Positions 33,579 through 43,583 of a DNA stretch of 64,000 nt are shown here, in pieces. Position numbers and translations under genes: made by a program. Origin of the DNA: Caballeronia telluris (GTDB lineage: Bacteria > Pseudomonadota > Gammaproteobacteria > Burkholderiales > Burkholderiaceae). Every line of letters starts with the position of its first letter. The first letter of the stretch is position 1. The notes beneath the pieces are model-generated. The model ran no database searches, was not told the DNA's origin, and saw nothing but the letters and a program-made list of their open reading frames with translations. The stretch covers positions 124,001-188,000 of the forward strand of contig NZ_FCNZ02000006.1 of the NCBI RefSeq assembly GCF_001544495.1, given 5' to 3'.

Positions 33579-34613
33579 ATGAGCAAGACGATCAAGCACG
33601 AGGGCGACGCGCCCGGCATCGCGGAGGGACAGAACCCGTCCCAGCGGCAATCGCGCATCGAGCACAAGGAGCGCATGCAGACGCTGATGCGCACGGCCGG
33701 CATGCTGCCCGTGCTGATTTTGCTGTGCATCGCGTTCGGCGTCGTGACCGATGGCTTCTTCAGCCTGCAGAACATGTCGATCGTCGCGCAGCAGGCCGCG
33801 ATCAACGTCGTGCTCGCGGCGGGCATGACCTTCGTGATCCTGACGGGCGGCATCGACCTGTCGGTCGGTTCGGTGCTGGCGGCGTCGGCGGTGACCGCGC
33901 TCATTGCGTCGAACATTCCGGGCTGGGGCTGGCTCGGCATTCCGGCGGCGCTCGCCGTGGGGCTCGTGTTCGGCCTCGTCAACGGCGCGTTGATCGCGCT
34001 CTTGCGGCTGCCGCCGTTCATCGTCACGCTCGGCTCGCTGACCGCGGTCCGCGGCATCGCGCGCCTCATCGGCCACGATACGACGATCTTCAATCCGCAA
34101 CTCTCGTTCGCGTTCATCGGCAACGACACGGTGCTGGGCGTGCCCTGGCTCGTGATCATCGCGATCGCCGTGGTGATCGTGTCGTGGTTCATCCTGCGAC
34201 GCACGGTGCTCGGCCTGCGCATCTACTCGGTCGGCGGCAATCCGGAAGCGGCGCGCCTGTCGGGCATCAAGGTGTGGGGCATCCAGATGTTCGTCTATGC
34301 GGCATCGGGCGTGCTCGCCGGACTGGGCGCGGTGATGTCGGCGGCGCGGCTCTATGCGGCGAACGGCCTGCAACTCGGCCAGTCATACGAACTCGACGCG
34401 ATCGCCGCGGTCATTCTCGGCGGCACGAGCTTCGTGGGCGGCGTCGGGTCGATCGTCGGGACGCTAGTGGGCGCGCTGATCATCGCGGTGCTGACCAACG
34501 GCCTCGTGCTGCTCGGCGTGTCGGACATCTGGCAGTACATCATCAAGGGCCTCGTGATCATCGGCGCGGTGGCACTCGACCGCTATCGCCAGCGCGGCTC
34601 GGCACGCACGTAA
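33579..34613 (+). CDS. CUT2-type sugar ABC transporter permease (RbsC-like)
   Basis: The 344-residue integral membrane protein has a polar N-terminus of about 38 residues and then eight to ten helices. Family landmarks include 'GMTFVILTGGIDLSVGSVLA', 'GLVNGALIALLRLPPFIVTLGS' split over a helix, 'GGNPEAARLSGIKV', and 'YELDAIAAVILGGTSFVGGVGS'. It forms the membrane channel for the sugar. GGAGG stands before the ATG. A 90-bp gap with a hairpin separates it from the binding-protein gene. Confidence 0.93.
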   Translation: MSKTIKHEGDAPGIAEGQNPSQRQSRIEHKERMQTLMRTAGMLPVLILLCIAFGVVTDGFFSLQNMSIVAQQAAINVVLAAGMTFVILTGGIDLSVGSVLAASAVTALIASNIPGWGWLGIPAALAVGLVFGLVNGALIALLRLPPFIVTLGSLTAVRGIARLIGHDTTIFNPQLSFAFIGNDTVLGVPWLVIIAIAVVIVSWFILRRTVLGLRIYSVGGNPEAARLSGIKVWGIQMFVYAASGVLAGLGAVMSAARLYAANGLQLGQSYELDAIAAVILGGTSFVGGVGSIVGTLVGALIIAVLTNGLVLLGVSDIWQYIIKGLVIIGAVALDRYRQRGSART

Positions 34614-34641
34614 TCCAATCGTTTTACCTGCACGGCGGCGT

Positions 34642-34671
34642 GCGGGAACAGGCAGGTCCGCTTGTTCCCGC
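34642..34671 (+). promoter_or_regulatory. Hairpin between permease and binding-protein genes
   Basis: The 9-bp stem GCGGGAACA/TGTTCCCGC with a 12-nt loop lies between the two cistrons. It has no U-run. It may protect the 5' or 3' end of processed mRNA so that binding protein is made in excess. Confidence 0.5.
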
Positions 34672-34702
34672 CACTACCAACGGACCACCTGGAGACATAA
34701 AA

Positions 34703-35653
34703 ATGTTCAAGCAAAAAGTCGCTTATGCGAGCATCGCGCTGGCCCTCTCGTGCGGCCTCGCCGTTCCCGCGGCACACGCGGCCGACAAGGAACTGAAGTC
34801 GGTTGGCATCACGGTCGGCTCGCTCGGCAATCCGTACTTCGTGACTATTTCGAAGGGCGCGGAAGCGAAGGCGAAGCAGATCAATCCGAACGTGAAAGTG
34901 CAGGCGGTGTCGGCGGACTACGACATGAACAAGCAGTTCACGCAGATCGACAACTTCATCTCCGCGCACGTCGACATCATCTTGCTGAACGCCGCCGACC
35001 CGAAGGCGATCGAGCCGGCGGTGAAGAAGGCGCGCGCGGCGGGCATCGTGGTGATTGCCGTCGACGTCGCCGCCGCCGGCGCCGATGCGACCGTGCAGAC
35101 GAACAACGTGCAGGCGGGGCAACTGGCGTGCGACTTCCTGTCGAAGAAGATCAACGGCAAGGGCAACGTGGTCATCGAAAACGGCCCGCAGGTTTCGGCC
35201 GTGATCGACCGCGTGAAGGGCTGCAAGGAAGTGCTCGCGAAGTCGCCGGGCATCAAGATCCTGTCTGAAGATCAGGACGCGAAGGGCTCGCGCGAAGGCG
35301 GCATGAACGCGATGCAGGGTTATCTCACGCGCTTCCCGAAGATCGACGGCCTGTTCGCGATCAACGATCCGCAAGCGGTGGGCAGCGATCTGGCGGCCAA
35401 GCAACTGCATCGCAAGGAGATGGTGATCACGTCGGTGGACGGCGCGCCCGACATCGAAACGGCGCTCAAGAGCGATACGCTGATCCAGGCATCGGCGAGC
35501 CAGGACCCGTGGAAAATGGCGCAGACGGCGGTGGAAGTGGGGTATGGAATCATGAACGGCAAGAAGCCGGCTGATCCGATGATCCAGATGCCGTCGACGC
35601 TGATTACGCGCGAAAATGTGGGGAGTTATAAGGGGTGGACGTCGGCGCGGTAA
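34703..35653 (+). CDS. Periplasmic sugar-binding protein of the CUT2 importer
   Basis: This 316-residue protein has a signal peptide (residues 1-26, ending 'AAHA') and a ribose-binding-protein fold (Peripla_BP_4): 'GITVGSLGNPYFVTISKGAEA', 'QIDNFISAHVDIILLNAADPKAIEPAV' as strand-helix, 'FAINDPQAVGSDLAA' and 'VITSVDGAPDIETAL'. It captures the sugar in the periplasm for the permease. GGAGAC precedes the ATG. A strong terminator follows. The likely ligand is a pentose or hexose; no kinase or isomerase gene nearby helps to choose. Confidence 0.92.
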   Translation: MFKQKVAYASIALALSCGLAVPAAHAADKELKSVGITVGSLGNPYFVTISKGAEAKAKQINPNVKVQAVSADYDMNKQFTQIDNFISAHVDIILLNAADPKAIEPAVKKARAAGIVVIAVDVAAAGADATVQTNNVQAGQLACDFLSKKINGKGNVVIENGPQVSAVIDRVKGCKEVLAKSPGIKILSEDQDAKGSREGGMNAMQGYLTRFPKIDGLFAINDPQAVGSDLAAKQLHRKEMVITSVDGAPDIETALKSDTLIQASASQDPWKMAQTAVEVGYGIMNGKKPADPMIQMPSTLITRENVGSYKGWTSAR

Positions 35654-35673
35654 GCGATCCATCCAGCCTCCCG

Positions 35674-35706
35674 AAAAGCGCTCGCCGTATCGGCGAGCGC
35701 TTTTTT
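35674..35706 (+). terminator. Strong bidirectional terminator
   Basis: The 14-bp stem AAAAGCGCTCGCCG/CGGCGAGCGCTTTT with a 3-nt loop ends in TTTTTT. It stops the sugar importer operon; on the other strand the same stem, with its A-run read as U, can end the convergent cupin gene, whose stop codon lies inside it. Confidence 0.92.
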
Positions 35707-36238
35707 ATGTCCACAGCCGCGCCACCTCCCCCTGCGCCCCGCCGACCGGATCGCTCTTCGGAAACGGCAGCGCTTCCATCCTGCGAAGTTCGTCTTCATC
35801 GAGCGCATCGCGCCGGATGTCCCACTGTTGTCCAGGCGGATACGCGCCCACCACCTGAAAGCGGCCTTCGCTCGCGAGCAGGCAGTGCCCGGTCCCGGCG
35901 GGCAGCACGAGCGCGTCGCCCGCCTGCACGCCGATGACCCGTCCCCCCGGCCCGCCGATGATGAGTTGCGCACGCCCGGTCGCAATGCCGAGCGCTTCAT
36001 GCGCGGTCGAATGGTAATGGTGGTAGTCGAAAACGCTGTCGCGCCATTGCGGCGGCCAGCCGTGGCGGGCGAACAACGCCTCGAAGCGCTCGGCGCCGCC
36101 GGGCTGGGCGCCGTCGATCACACCACGGTAGAGCAGCACCGGCAGACGCCGGTTGTTCGGCACCCAGCCGTTGCGATCGAGCATGAAAGGTTCACAACGC
36201 GAATCGAGCGCATGCAGATGTTCCGTTTCGTAAGTCAT
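35705..36238 (-). CDS. Cupin-domain protein (YjlB-like)
   Basis: This 177-residue protein has a single cupin barrel: '[26 protein letters not shown]' gives motif 1 (two His and a Glu for metal) and '[15 protein letters not shown]' motif 2 (His). The N-terminal '[13 protein letters not shown]' is typical of the YjlB group, whose function is unknown. It is convergent with the sugar importer and divergent from the hybrid kinase. No partner gene is visible. Confidence 0.85.
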   Translation of the reverse strand: MTYETEHLHALDSRCEPFMLDRNGWVPNNRRLPVLLYRGVIDGAQPGGAERFEALFARHGWPPQWRDSVFDYHHYHSTAHEALGIATGRAQLIIGGPGGRVIGVQAGDALVLPAGTGHCLLASEGRFQVVGAYPPGQQWDIRRDALDEDELRRMEALPFPKSDPVGGAQGEVARLWT

Positions 36239-36457
36239 CGGTTTTCTCCTGAAGCCTTCCGACCATTGCGCAAACCCCGTTCCTGTCGCGCACTCGCTGG
36301 CGCAATTCCACCGTCACCCGTTTCGTTTCCCTCCGTGCGAAAATTCGGAGGTTCGGCCGTCACGGGCCGGCCGCGTTGGGGGCAGCGCGGCCGTCGCGTT
36401 CGAGCGAGCGGGTTCGGGACGGCAGCAGCGCCAAGCGTGTCGAGGAGAAACGCGTCG

Positions 36458-39400
36458 ATGAAACCAGACAACCAGATGGGGAACGCGGGACCTGCCGGCG
36501 CCACCGCGAGCTTTCTCGCGGGCGGCGGCGAGATGGGCGCGCTGATCCGCGCGCACGACTGGAACGCGACGCCGCTCGGCGTCCCCGAGACCTGGCCGCA
36601 AAGCCTGAAGACGGCCATCCGCATCATGCTGACGTCGCGCCAGCCGATCTGGATCGGCTGGGGCCGCGACCTCATCTTCTTCTACAACGACCCTTACAAG
36701 TCGATCATCGGCGGCAAGCACCCGGTCGCGCTCGGACAACCGACCGAAGTCGTCTGGCGCGAAATCTGGTCCGACATCGCGCCGCTGCTCGCGACCGCGC
36801 TCGCGGGCGTCGAAGGCACGTTCGTCGAACAGAAGCTCCTCATCATGGAGCGCAACGGCTTTCCCGAAGAAACGTACTACACGTTCTCCTACAGCCCGGT
36901 CCCCGACGACGACGGCAACATCGGCGGCATCATCTGCGCGAACAGCGACGACACCGCGCGCGTCCTCGGCGAACGGCAACTGACGCTGCTGCGCGAACTC
37001 GCCGCCGCGACGCCCGACGCGCACACATGGCGCGAGGCGTGTTCGCTCGCCACCCGCGCGCTCGCAACCAATACGCACGACCTGCCCTTCGCGCTGCTCT
37101 ACACCGCGGAGCCGGGCGAAGCGCACGTCTCGCTCGTCTGCGCGAGCGGCATCGGCACGGACCATCCGGCGGCGCCGGCGTCGATGGACGCGAGCGCCGC
37201 GCCGCCCTGGCCCTTCGACAAAGCGTTGCGCACGCAGTCGCCCGTGCTCGTCGACGATCTCGCGGCGAAGTTCGGCGCCGCGCTGCCGACCGGCGCCTGG
37301 ACCATCCCGCCGCGCCAGGCGCTCGTGCTGCCGATCCTCGCGGCCGGCGAAACGGGCCGCGCGGGCGTGCTGATCGCGGCGCTCAACCCGTGCCGCCTCT
37401 TCGACGACGGCTACCGCGCCTTCATGAATCTCGTCGCCGGCCAGATCGGCGCGGCGATCGGCTATGCGCATGCCTACGAGGAAGAGCGGCGCCGCGCCGA
37501 AGCGCTCTCGGAAATCGACCGCGCGAAGACCGCGTTCTTTTCCAATATCAGCCACGAATTCCGCACGCCGCTCACGCTGATGCTCGGCCCGCTCGAAGAA
37601 CTGCTCGCGAGGCCGGACACGCCGGGCAGCACGGATCGCGAACTGGTCGAACTCACGCATCGCAACGGCTTGCGGCTGCTGAAGCTCGTCAACGCGCTGC
37701 TCGATTTCTCGCGCATCGAAGCGGGCCGCATGCAGATCCACAAGCAACCCACGGACATCGGCGCATTCACCGCCGATCTCGCGTCGCTCTTTCGTTCGGC
37801 GATCGAGTCGGCGGGCATGCAGCTCGTGATCGATCTCGACGACGAAGGCGGCCGTCCCATCGTCGATCTGGATCGCGAGATGTGGGAGAAGGTCGTGATG
37901 AACCTGCTCTCGAACGCGTACAAGTTCACGTTCGCGGGCGCGATCACGGTCGCCATGAGGAAGACAGCCGATGGCGGCGTCGAAGTGAGCGTGGCGGATA
38001 CGGGCATCGGCGTCGCGGAGGACGAACTGCCGCGCCTCTTCGAGCGCTTTCACCGCGTCGCGGGCGCGAAAGGGCGCTCGGTCGAAGGCAGCGGCATCGG
38101 GCTCGCGATGGTGCAGGAACTGGTGCGCCTGCATGGCGGCACGATCGGCGTCGAGAGCCGGCCCGGCGCCGGTTCGCGCTTCGCCGTCACGCTGCCGCAG
38201 GGCGCGCCGGGCGCGGCCCGGGCCGATTCCACCGCCGCGACGAGCCGCAACGCTCAGACCTACGTCGATGCCGCCGTGCGCTGGAATCCGGAGGCCGCCG
38301 AAAGCGTCGACGCGGACGCCGTCGCGGCCCCGCAGGCGAACGAGGCGGCGCCCGCGCGCGTGCTCGTCGTCGACGACAACGCCGACCTGCGCGATTACAT
38401 GAAGCGCATTCTGAGCGCGGCGGGTCATCGGGTCGAGGTCGCCGTCGATGGTGAGGCGGCGCTCGAAGCCGCGCGCGCGACGCAGCCGGAGATCATCGTG
38501 TCGGACGTGATGATGCCGCGCCTCGACGGCTTCGGCCTCTTGCGCGAACTGCGCGCGGACGCGCAGTTGCGCGAGACGCCGGTTCTACTGTTGTCGGCGC
38601 GGGCCGGCGAGGAGGCGCGCGTGAGCGGCCTCGAATCCGGCGCCGACGACTATCTGACGAAGCCCTTCTCCGCGCGCGAACTGCTCGCGCGCGTCGCGAG
38701 CAATCTGCAACTCGCGCGGCTGCGGCGCGAAACGGAGCAGAAGCTGCGCGAGGATTCGCGCACGCTCGAAGTGCTGAACCGCGTGGGCCAGGCGGTGGCC
38801 GCCGAACTCGATCTGAACCGCGCCGTGCAGACCGTCACCGATGCCGCGACCGAGCTGACCGGCGCCGCGTTCGGTTCGTTCTTCTACAACGTGCTCGACG
38901 AAGCGGGCGGCAGCTACATGCTGTACACGCTCTCGGGCGTGCCGAAGGACGCCTTCTCGAAGTTCCCGATGCCGCGCAACACGGCCGTCTTCGCGCCGAC
39001 CTTCGAGGGCGCCGGCATCGTCCGCTCCGACGACATCACGACCGACCCGCGCTACGGCCACAACGCGCCGCATCGCGGCATGCCGCACGGCCATCTCGCG
39101 GTGCGCAGCTATCTTGCCGCACCGGTCGTCTCGCGCAATGGCGAAGTGCTGGGCGGCCTCTTCTTCGGCCATCCGCAGCCCGGCATATTCACCGAGCGCG
39201 CGGAACGGATCGTCGTCGGGATTGCCGCGCAGGCCGCCATCGCGATCGACAACGCGCGTCTCTTTCAGGCCGCGCAAAACGAGATCGCCGAGCGCACGAA
39301 GACGCAGGACGCGCTGCGCGATCTGAACGAAACACTTGAGCGCCGCGTGATCGAAGCCGTCGCGGACCGCGACCGACTCTGGGAACTGAGCGAGGATCTG

Positions 39401-41311
39401 CTCGTCGTCGCGGGGCTCGACGGCAGGCTGCAACGCGTGAGCCCGTCGTGGTCGCGCCTGCTCGGACACAACCCGTCGTGGCTGCTTACGCGCTCGTATC
39501 TCGACCTCGTGCATCCCGACGACATCCCGGCCGTGCGCGAGCATCTCGAACGGCTTCGCGCGAACGGCGCGCCGGTGCGGCACGAAAGCCGCCTGCGCCG
39601 CATCGATCATTCGTGGCGCTGGGTCGCGTGGACGCTGTCGATCGATCCTTCAACGGAGCGCATCCACGGCGTCGGACGCGATGTCACGTCGGATCGCGAA
39701 ACCACCGAAGCGCTGCGTCACGCCGAAGAGGCGCTGCGCATGGCGCAGAAGATGGAGGCGATCGGCAAGCTGACAGGCGGCGTCGCGCACGATTTCAACA
39801 ACCTGCTGCAGGTGATTGGCGGGAATCTGCAACTGCTCGCGAAGGACGTCGCGGGATCGGACAAGCCCGAGCAGCGCGTGCGCAACGCGCTCGCGGGCGT
39901 GGCGCGCGGCGCGAATCTCGCGTCGCAACTGCTCGCGTTCGGCAGGCGTCAGCCCCTCGCGCCCAAGGTCGTGAATCTCGGGCGCTTCGTGCGCGGCCTC
40001 GACGACATGTTCCGTCGCGCGCTCGGCGACGGCATCGAAATCGAGACGATCGTCTCGGGCGGGTTGTGGAATACGCTCGTCGATCCGTTCCAGGTCGAGA
40101 ACGCGCTGCTCAATCTCGCGATCAATGCGCGCGACGCGATGAGCGGCCACGGGCGCCTGACGATCGAAGCAGGCAACGCCGCGCTGGACGACGCCTACGC
40201 TAAACGCAACGTCGACGTGATTCCCGGCCAATATGTGATGCTGGCCGTGACCGATACAGGCTCGGGCATGTCGCCGGAAGTGCGCGAGCGCGTGTTCGAA
40301 CCATTCTTCACGACCAAGCCCGAGGGTCAGGGAACGGGACTCGGGCTCTCGATGGTCTACGGCTTCGTCAAGCAGTCGGGCGGGCACGTGAAGGTCTATA
40401 GCGAGCCCGACCACGGCACGACGATCCGCATCTACCTGCCGCGCGTGCGCCAGGAAGAAGACCTTGAGACGAACGTCGACGCCGGCCCCGCGAAGGGCGG
40501 CACGGAAACGATCCTCGTCGTGGAGGACGACGAGGAAGTGCGCACGACGGTCGTCGAATTGCTGTCGGACCTCGGCTACCGCGTGCTGCGGGCGAAGGAT
40601 GCGCAAAGCGCGCTTGCGATCGTCGAGAGCGGCGTGCCGATCGACCTGCTGTTTACCGACGTCGTGATGCCCGGGCCGCTGCGCAGCACCGAACTCGCAC
40701 GCAAGACGCGCGAGCGGCTGCCGGCGGTCGCCGTGCTGTTCACGTCGGGCTATACCGACAACGCCATCGTGCATTCGGGCCGGCTCGACGAAGGTATCGA
40801 GCTGCTCAGCAAGCCCTACACGCATGAAGCGCTCGCGCGCAAGGTGCGGCATGTGCTGACGATGACGCATCAGCAACTGGCGCAAGCGTCGCCCGCGGAA
40901 GACGAAGCCGGGCAAGGAGGCACACTTTTCGTGCCCGACAGCTTGCGTGGCCTGCGCATCCTGCTCGTCGAAGACGACGACCTCGTGCGCGCGAGCACCG
41001 CCGAGTTGCTCGCGACGTTCGGACTGAACATCGTCGAGGCGAACTCGGAGACCGAAGCCACGCGCATTCTGGGCAGTCAGGCCATCGACGTGATGCTGAC
41101 CGACATCGGCCTCGGCAGCGCTTCGGGAATCGATCTCGCGATCGCGGCACGCCGGCTCGATTCGACGCTCGGCGTGATTTTCATCAGCGGCCGCGATGTG
41201 GTGCTGGAGGCCGATGAGCGGCAGGCGCTCGCAGGCGCGCAGCACTTGCGCAAGCCGTACGACCCGCGCGATCTGATCGAAGCGCTAAAGGCCTGCGTGC
41301 GGACAGGCTGA
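36458..41311 (+). CDS. Giant hybrid histidine kinase with two kinase cores and three receiver domains
   Basis: The protein has 1617 residues from ATG 36458, which has GAGGAG upstream; the frame is open much further 5' but that part overlaps the cupin gene. Order: a PAS-like sensor (about 20-165), a GAF-like region (about 180-330), HisKA with His366 in '[11 protein letters not shown]' and its ATPase domain, receiver 1 (Asp683 in 'SDVMMP'), a second GAF (about 765-930), PAS (about 965-1080), a second kinase core with His1111 in '[11 protein letters not shown]' and ATPase motif '[14 protein letters not shown]', receiver 2 (Asp1401 in 'TDVVMPGP') and receiver 3 (Asp1549 in 'TDIGLGSAS'). There are no membrane segments, so it senses cytoplasmic signals. 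No DNA-binding output domain is present, and no response regulator lies beside it. Confidence 0.9.
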   Translation: MKPDNQMGNAGPAGATASFLAGGGEMGALIRAHDWNATPLGVPETWPQSLKTAIRIMLTSRQPIWIGWGRDLIFFYNDPYKSIIGGKHPVALGQPTEVVWREIWSDIAPLLATALAGVEGTFVEQKLLIMERNGFPEETYYTFSYSPVPDDDGNIGGIICANSDDTARVLGERQLTLLRELAAATPDAHTWREACSLATRALATNTHDLPFALLYTAEPGEAHVSLVCASGIGTDHPAAPASMDASAAPPWPFDKALRTQSPVLVDDLAAKFGAALPTGAWTIPPRQALVLPILAAGETGRAGVLIAALNPCRLFDDGYRAFMNLVAGQIGAAIGYAHAYEEERRRAEALSEIDRAKTAFFSNISHEFRTPLTLMLGPLEELLARPDTPGSTDRELVELTHRNGLRLLKLVNALLDFSRIEAGRMQIHKQPTDIGAFTADLASLFRSAIESAGMQLVIDLDDEGGRPIVDLDREMWEKVVMNLLSNAYKFTFAGAITVAMRKTADGGVEVSVADTGIGVAEDELPRLFERFHRVAGAKGRSVEGSGIGLAMVQELVRLHGGTIGVESRPGAGSRFAVTLPQGAPGAARADSTAATSRNAQTYVDAAVRWNPEAAESVDADAVAAPQANEAAPARVLVVDDNADLRDYMKRILSAAGHRVEVAVDGEAALEAARATQPEIIVSDVMMPRLDGFGLLRELRADAQLRETPVLLLSARAGEEARVSGLESGADDYLTKPFSARELLARVASNLQLARLRRETEQKLREDSRTLEVLNRVGQAVAAELDLNRAVQTVTDAATELTGAAFGSFFYNVLDEAGGSYMLYTLSGVPKDAFSKFPMPRNTAVFAPTFEGAGIVRSDDITTDPRYGHNAPHRGMPHGHLAVRSYLAAPVVSRNGEVLGGLFFGHPQPGIFTERAERIVVGIAAQAAIAIDNARLFQAAQNEIAERTKTQDALRDLNETLERRVIEAVADRDRLWELSEDLLVVAGLDGRLQRVSPSWSRLLGHNPSWLLTRSYLDLVHPDDIPAVREHLERLRANGAPVRHESRLRRIDHSWRWVAWTLSIDPSTERIHGVGRDVTSDRETTEALRHAEEALRMAQKMEAIGKLTGGVAHDFNNLLQVIGGNLQLLAKDVAGSDKPEQRVRNALAGVARGANLASQLLAFGRRQPLAPKVVNLGRFVRGLDDMFRRALGDGIEIETIVSGGLWNTLVDPFQVENALLNLAINARDAMSGHGRLTIEAGNAALDDAYAKRNVDVIPGQYVMLAVTDTGSGMSPEVRERVFEPFFTTKPEGQGTGLGLSMVYGFVKQSGGHVKVYSEPDHGTTIRIYLPRVRQEEDLETNVDAGPAKGGTETILVVEDDEEVRTTVVELLSDLGYRVLRAKDAQSALAIVESGVPIDLLFTDVVMPGPLRSTELARKTRERLPAVAVLFTSGYTDNAIVHSGRLDEGIELLSKPYTHEALARKVRHVLTMTHQQLAQASPAEDEAGQGGTLFVPDSLRGLRILLVEDDDLVRASTAELLATFGLNIVEANSETEATRILGSQAIDVMLTDIGLGSASGIDLAIAARRLDSTLGVIFISGRDVVLEADERQALAGAQHLRKPYDPRDLIEALKACVRTG

Positions 41312-41389
41312 TCGCCGGTTGATTGTCAGGCAAATGCATGCCGCGCCGCCGGCGGCGTTTGATCGGCGCTAGCCCGGCCCGATTCGCCC

Positions 41390-41659
41390 TTAGTGCGAGA
41401 AGTCGCTTGCGTGGAGCACGATCGGCGCACGCCTGTCGCGCAGCATTTTTCGCTCGACGGCGGCCGCAATGCGTTTGCGCCCGTCCATGTAGGCCTTCAG
41501 GAGTCGGGCGTCGGTCGCGCCGACGGGCGTCCAGAAGTGCTCTTCGAGCGCGTCCCGCGTGATCGCGCACTGGACCGTTTCGCCGTGCGCGACCGCCATG
41601 AAAAGGACCATTTTCCCGTCTGACGAGACGCTTGCCTCTGCCGTAAGTGTGCTTTCCAT
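41390..41659 (-). CDS. DUF1488-like small protein
   Basis: This 89-residue protein resembles DUF1488: a beta-rich start, then 'GETVQCAITRDALEEHFW' with the family Cys, and a C-terminal helix 'LLKAYMDGRKRIAAAVERKML'. The function of the family is unknown. It converges on the hybrid kinase gene (78 bp between stops) and diverges from the H-NS-like gene. The family match is by eye. Confidence 0.65.
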   Translation of the reverse strand: MESTLTAEASVSSDGKMVLFMAVAHGETVQCAITRDALEEHFWTPVGATDARLLKAYMDGRKRIAAAVERKMLRDRRAPIVLHASDFSH

Positions 41660-42107
41660 GATCGCGCTTCATGTCTGCCGACCGGCGCCGGACCATCCGG
41701 ACGCCTCGCGTCGAATCTGCTCACAGCGAAATAATAGCGCCCAAACGCAATCGGCGCCGGTACGCCTTCTTGCAACGAAGCCGCCGGTCATTGTCGGCGC
41801 CGGCGACAATGCCGGGCGCGATGCGCAAGCTTGGTCGCATAAGCCTGCGAATGAATAAGCGGTTCACTTCAATGTGTCGGCGGATGGCTGGACATACGGC
41901 TAGCGTCATATGATCCGTCGAATCCGATAAAGCTTGCCCTGCCCCTAGCGCTTATCGTCTTTGAACGGACCCGTGCGATCCAAAACGACAACGCCTCATG
42001 CGGAATTTCCTGCTTTTAGTAACTTTGCTTGTTCGATGCGGCCAAAACCTTCGCTAAACGCGCTAAAGATGGCATAGTGCGAGCAATACCTTCTTTAGGA
42101 GATGCAT
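41660..42107. promoter_or_regulatory. Divergent intergenic region upstream of the H-NS-like gene
   Basis: This 448-bp gap lies between the DUF1488-like gene and the H-NS-like gene and must hold both promoters. It contains the inverted repeat CATTGTCG-N7-CGACAATG at 41789-41811. The last 110 bp before the H-NS-like gene are AT-richer, with 'TTTTAGTAACTTTGCTTG'. I see no coding frame I would support. Confidence 0.5.
41789..41811. repeat. Perfect inverted repeat, possible operator
   Basis: CATTGTCG and CGACAATG flank seven bases (GCGCCGG). The half-sites are perfect, and the site lies about 130 bp before the DUF1488-like start and 300 bp before the H-NS-like start. It may be a dimer-binding site; the regulator is unknown. 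Confidence 0.45.
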
Positions 42108-42677
42108 ATGGCCTCGCTCGATCAGCTTTACCAACGAATAGCGCTTCTGCAAAAGCAAGCAGAAGCCATTGTCGCAAAGAAGGCTCAATCCGTACTTGAT
42201 GACATCCGCGCAACGATGGAGCGCCACGGCTTGACCACCGCCGACATCGAAGCGCATGAAACGAAAGGCAAGGCTACGCGTAAGACCGCGTCCAAGAAGA
42301 CTCGTGTAGCCGCGAAGGGCAAGGTTCAGGGCAAGCTGCCGCCCAAGTACATGAACCCCAAGACCGGCGAAACCTGGAGCGGGCATGCGCGTCCTCCTGC
42401 ATGGATCAAGGACGTGAAGGATCGCACCAAGTTCCTGATCGATGGCGCTGCGGGCCAAGCGGTCCCGTCAGCCAAAAAACCGGCGGCCAAGAAAGCCGCC
42501 GCGAAGAAAACGCAGGCTGCGAGTCGCAAGACAGCGGCGAAGAAGTCAGCGACGGGTGTCAAGGCTGCGGCCAAACGCAAGGGTGTCGCGTCGACCAAGA
42601 CCGCAACACGCCGCCCGCGTGCAAAGCCGGTGGTAGTCGATGGAGCGGCTGAACAGGCGCCTGCCGCCGCCGCTTGA
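42108..42677 (+). CDS. H-NS-family nucleoid protein with histone H1-like lysine/alanine tail
   Basis: The 189-residue protein has three parts: an N-terminal coiled-coil oligomerisation region (about 1-45), the H-NS DNA-binding motif 'YMNPKTGETWSGHARPPAWI' near residues 85-105, and a 70-residue tail of repeated AKK/AAKK/RK units like eukaryotic histone H1. H-NS proteins silence AT-rich, acquired DNA by binding the minor groove; basic tails of this kind occur on Burkholderia H-NS paralogues and raise DNA affinity. ATG 42108 is favoured by TAGGAGA at the right distance; ATG 42102 would add two residues. It stands alone with its own hairpin terminator. Confidence 0.9.
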   Translation: MASLDQLYQRIALLQKQAEAIVAKKAQSVLDDIRATMERHGLTTADIEAHETKGKATRKTASKKTRVAAKGKVQGKLPPKYMNPKTGETWSGHARPPAWIKDVKDRTKFLIDGAAGQAVPSAKKPAAKKAAAKKTQAASRKTAAKKSATGVKAAAKRKGVASTKTATRRPRAKPVVVDGAAEQAPAAAA

Positions 42678-42691
42678 CGAAGCATGGTCGA

Positions 42692-42719
42692 GTCTTGCCG
42701 AGGGCGTCCCCGGCAAGAC
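42692..42719 (+). terminator. Hairpin after the H-NS-like gene
   Basis: GTCTTGCCG/CGGCAAGAC (9 bp) with an inner GGG/CCC step begins 14 bp after the stop. There is no long U-run, so it is a moderate terminator or 3' stabiliser. Confidence 0.55.
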
Positions 42720-42895
42720 ATCGGGCGTTTGAGCCAAGCGTGATGCCTAAGGAGCCAAAGTCATCGGATAGCGGCATTCACTCGCAAGCAAGCGCGACGC
42801 GCCTTTGAAGTGACAACTCCACGAAGTCGAAACCATCCGCGATTAGGAAAGCAACATGATCGCTCGCGGTTTCGCGACGTCCGAAAACGCATTCG

Positions 42896-43579
42896 ATGAC
42901 TTCGTTCCCGTCCTTGCCCCTGCCGTCAGGCTGTCCTGCGGACCTTTCCTTGTGGCGCATCGACATCGCGCTCGACGCTCCATTCGACGATTCAACTTTC
43001 CCCTCTCTCTCGGACAGCGAACGTTCGCGCGCGCGGTCGTTTCATCGACGTGAGGATGCCTTGCGTTTTGCCACCGTCCGCGCGGCATTGCGCGAAATCC
43101 TGGCCGACGTGACGGGCCTGAGCGCAGCCGACGTGGCGATCGTCGAAGGCCGGAACCGTCGCCCGGCGCTAGGGCAGGCAAGCCCAAGCGCGCACGAACC
43201 GGCCGTCGATTTCAACGTTTCGCACTCGGGCGCGCATGGCCTGATCGCGCTGGCATCGGGAAGGCGGGTCGGCGTGGACATCGAACAATGCGCCATTCAT
43301 TTCGACTGGCGCACCGTCGCGGACATCGCGCTCAGTCCCAGCGAACGCGCGCATATCGAGCAGCTAGAACGCGCCGCGCAGAACGCCGCGTTCTATGAGA
43401 TGTGGGTAACGAAGGAAGCAGTTTTGAAGGCCCACGGCGTCGGGCTTACAGAGGGCATGCAGCACGTTTCGACGCTAGGCGCGCCGCGCGAAGGCATCGC
43501 CATCGGCGACGCCTCCCTGCAAACCGCCACGCTTGCCGCTCCGCCGGGTTATGCGGCTGCGCTCGCGTGGTCGGCCTGA
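42896..43579 (+). CDS. Sfp-type 4'-phosphopantetheinyl transferase
   Basis: This 227-residue enzyme moves the phosphopantetheine arm of CoA to carrier-protein serines. Key motifs are 'FNVSHSGAHGLIALA', 'RRVGVDIEQC' (metal-binding Asp128 and Glu130) and 'WVTKEAVLKAHGVGL' (residues 170-184, with the catalytic Lys/Glu). Its length fits the Sfp group that serves NRPS and PKS systems. It converges on the siderophore operon with only 4 bp between stop codons, so it most likely activates the six carrier domain sites of the two NRPSs. No ribosome site is visible before the ATG, and the frame has no earlier start; a small overlapping frame begins 40 bp upstream. Confidence 0.92.
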   Translation: MTSFPSLPLPSGCPADLSLWRIDIALDAPFDDSTFPSLSDSERSRARSFHRREDALRFATVRAALREILADVTGLSAADVAIVEGRNRRPALGQASPSAHEPAVDFNVSHSGAHGLIALASGRRVGVDIEQCAIHFDWRTVADIALSPSERAHIEQLERAAQNAAFYEMWVTKEAVLKAHGVGLTEGMQHVSTLGAPREGIAIGDASLQTATLAAPPGYAAALAWSA

Positions 43580-43583
43580 CGCA

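Noticed and set aside
35828..36457. 5' extension of the hybrid kinase frame by about 210 codons
   Set aside because: It overlaps the cupin gene on the other strand almost entirely, and its product is basic and low-complexity. The ATG at 36458 has a ribosome site and begins the sensor domain.
41344..41357. GC-only palindrome CGCCGCCGGCGGCG followed by TTT as a terminator for the hybrid kinase
   Set aside because: It has no loop-forming centre and only three T residues; such strings occur by chance in this base composition.
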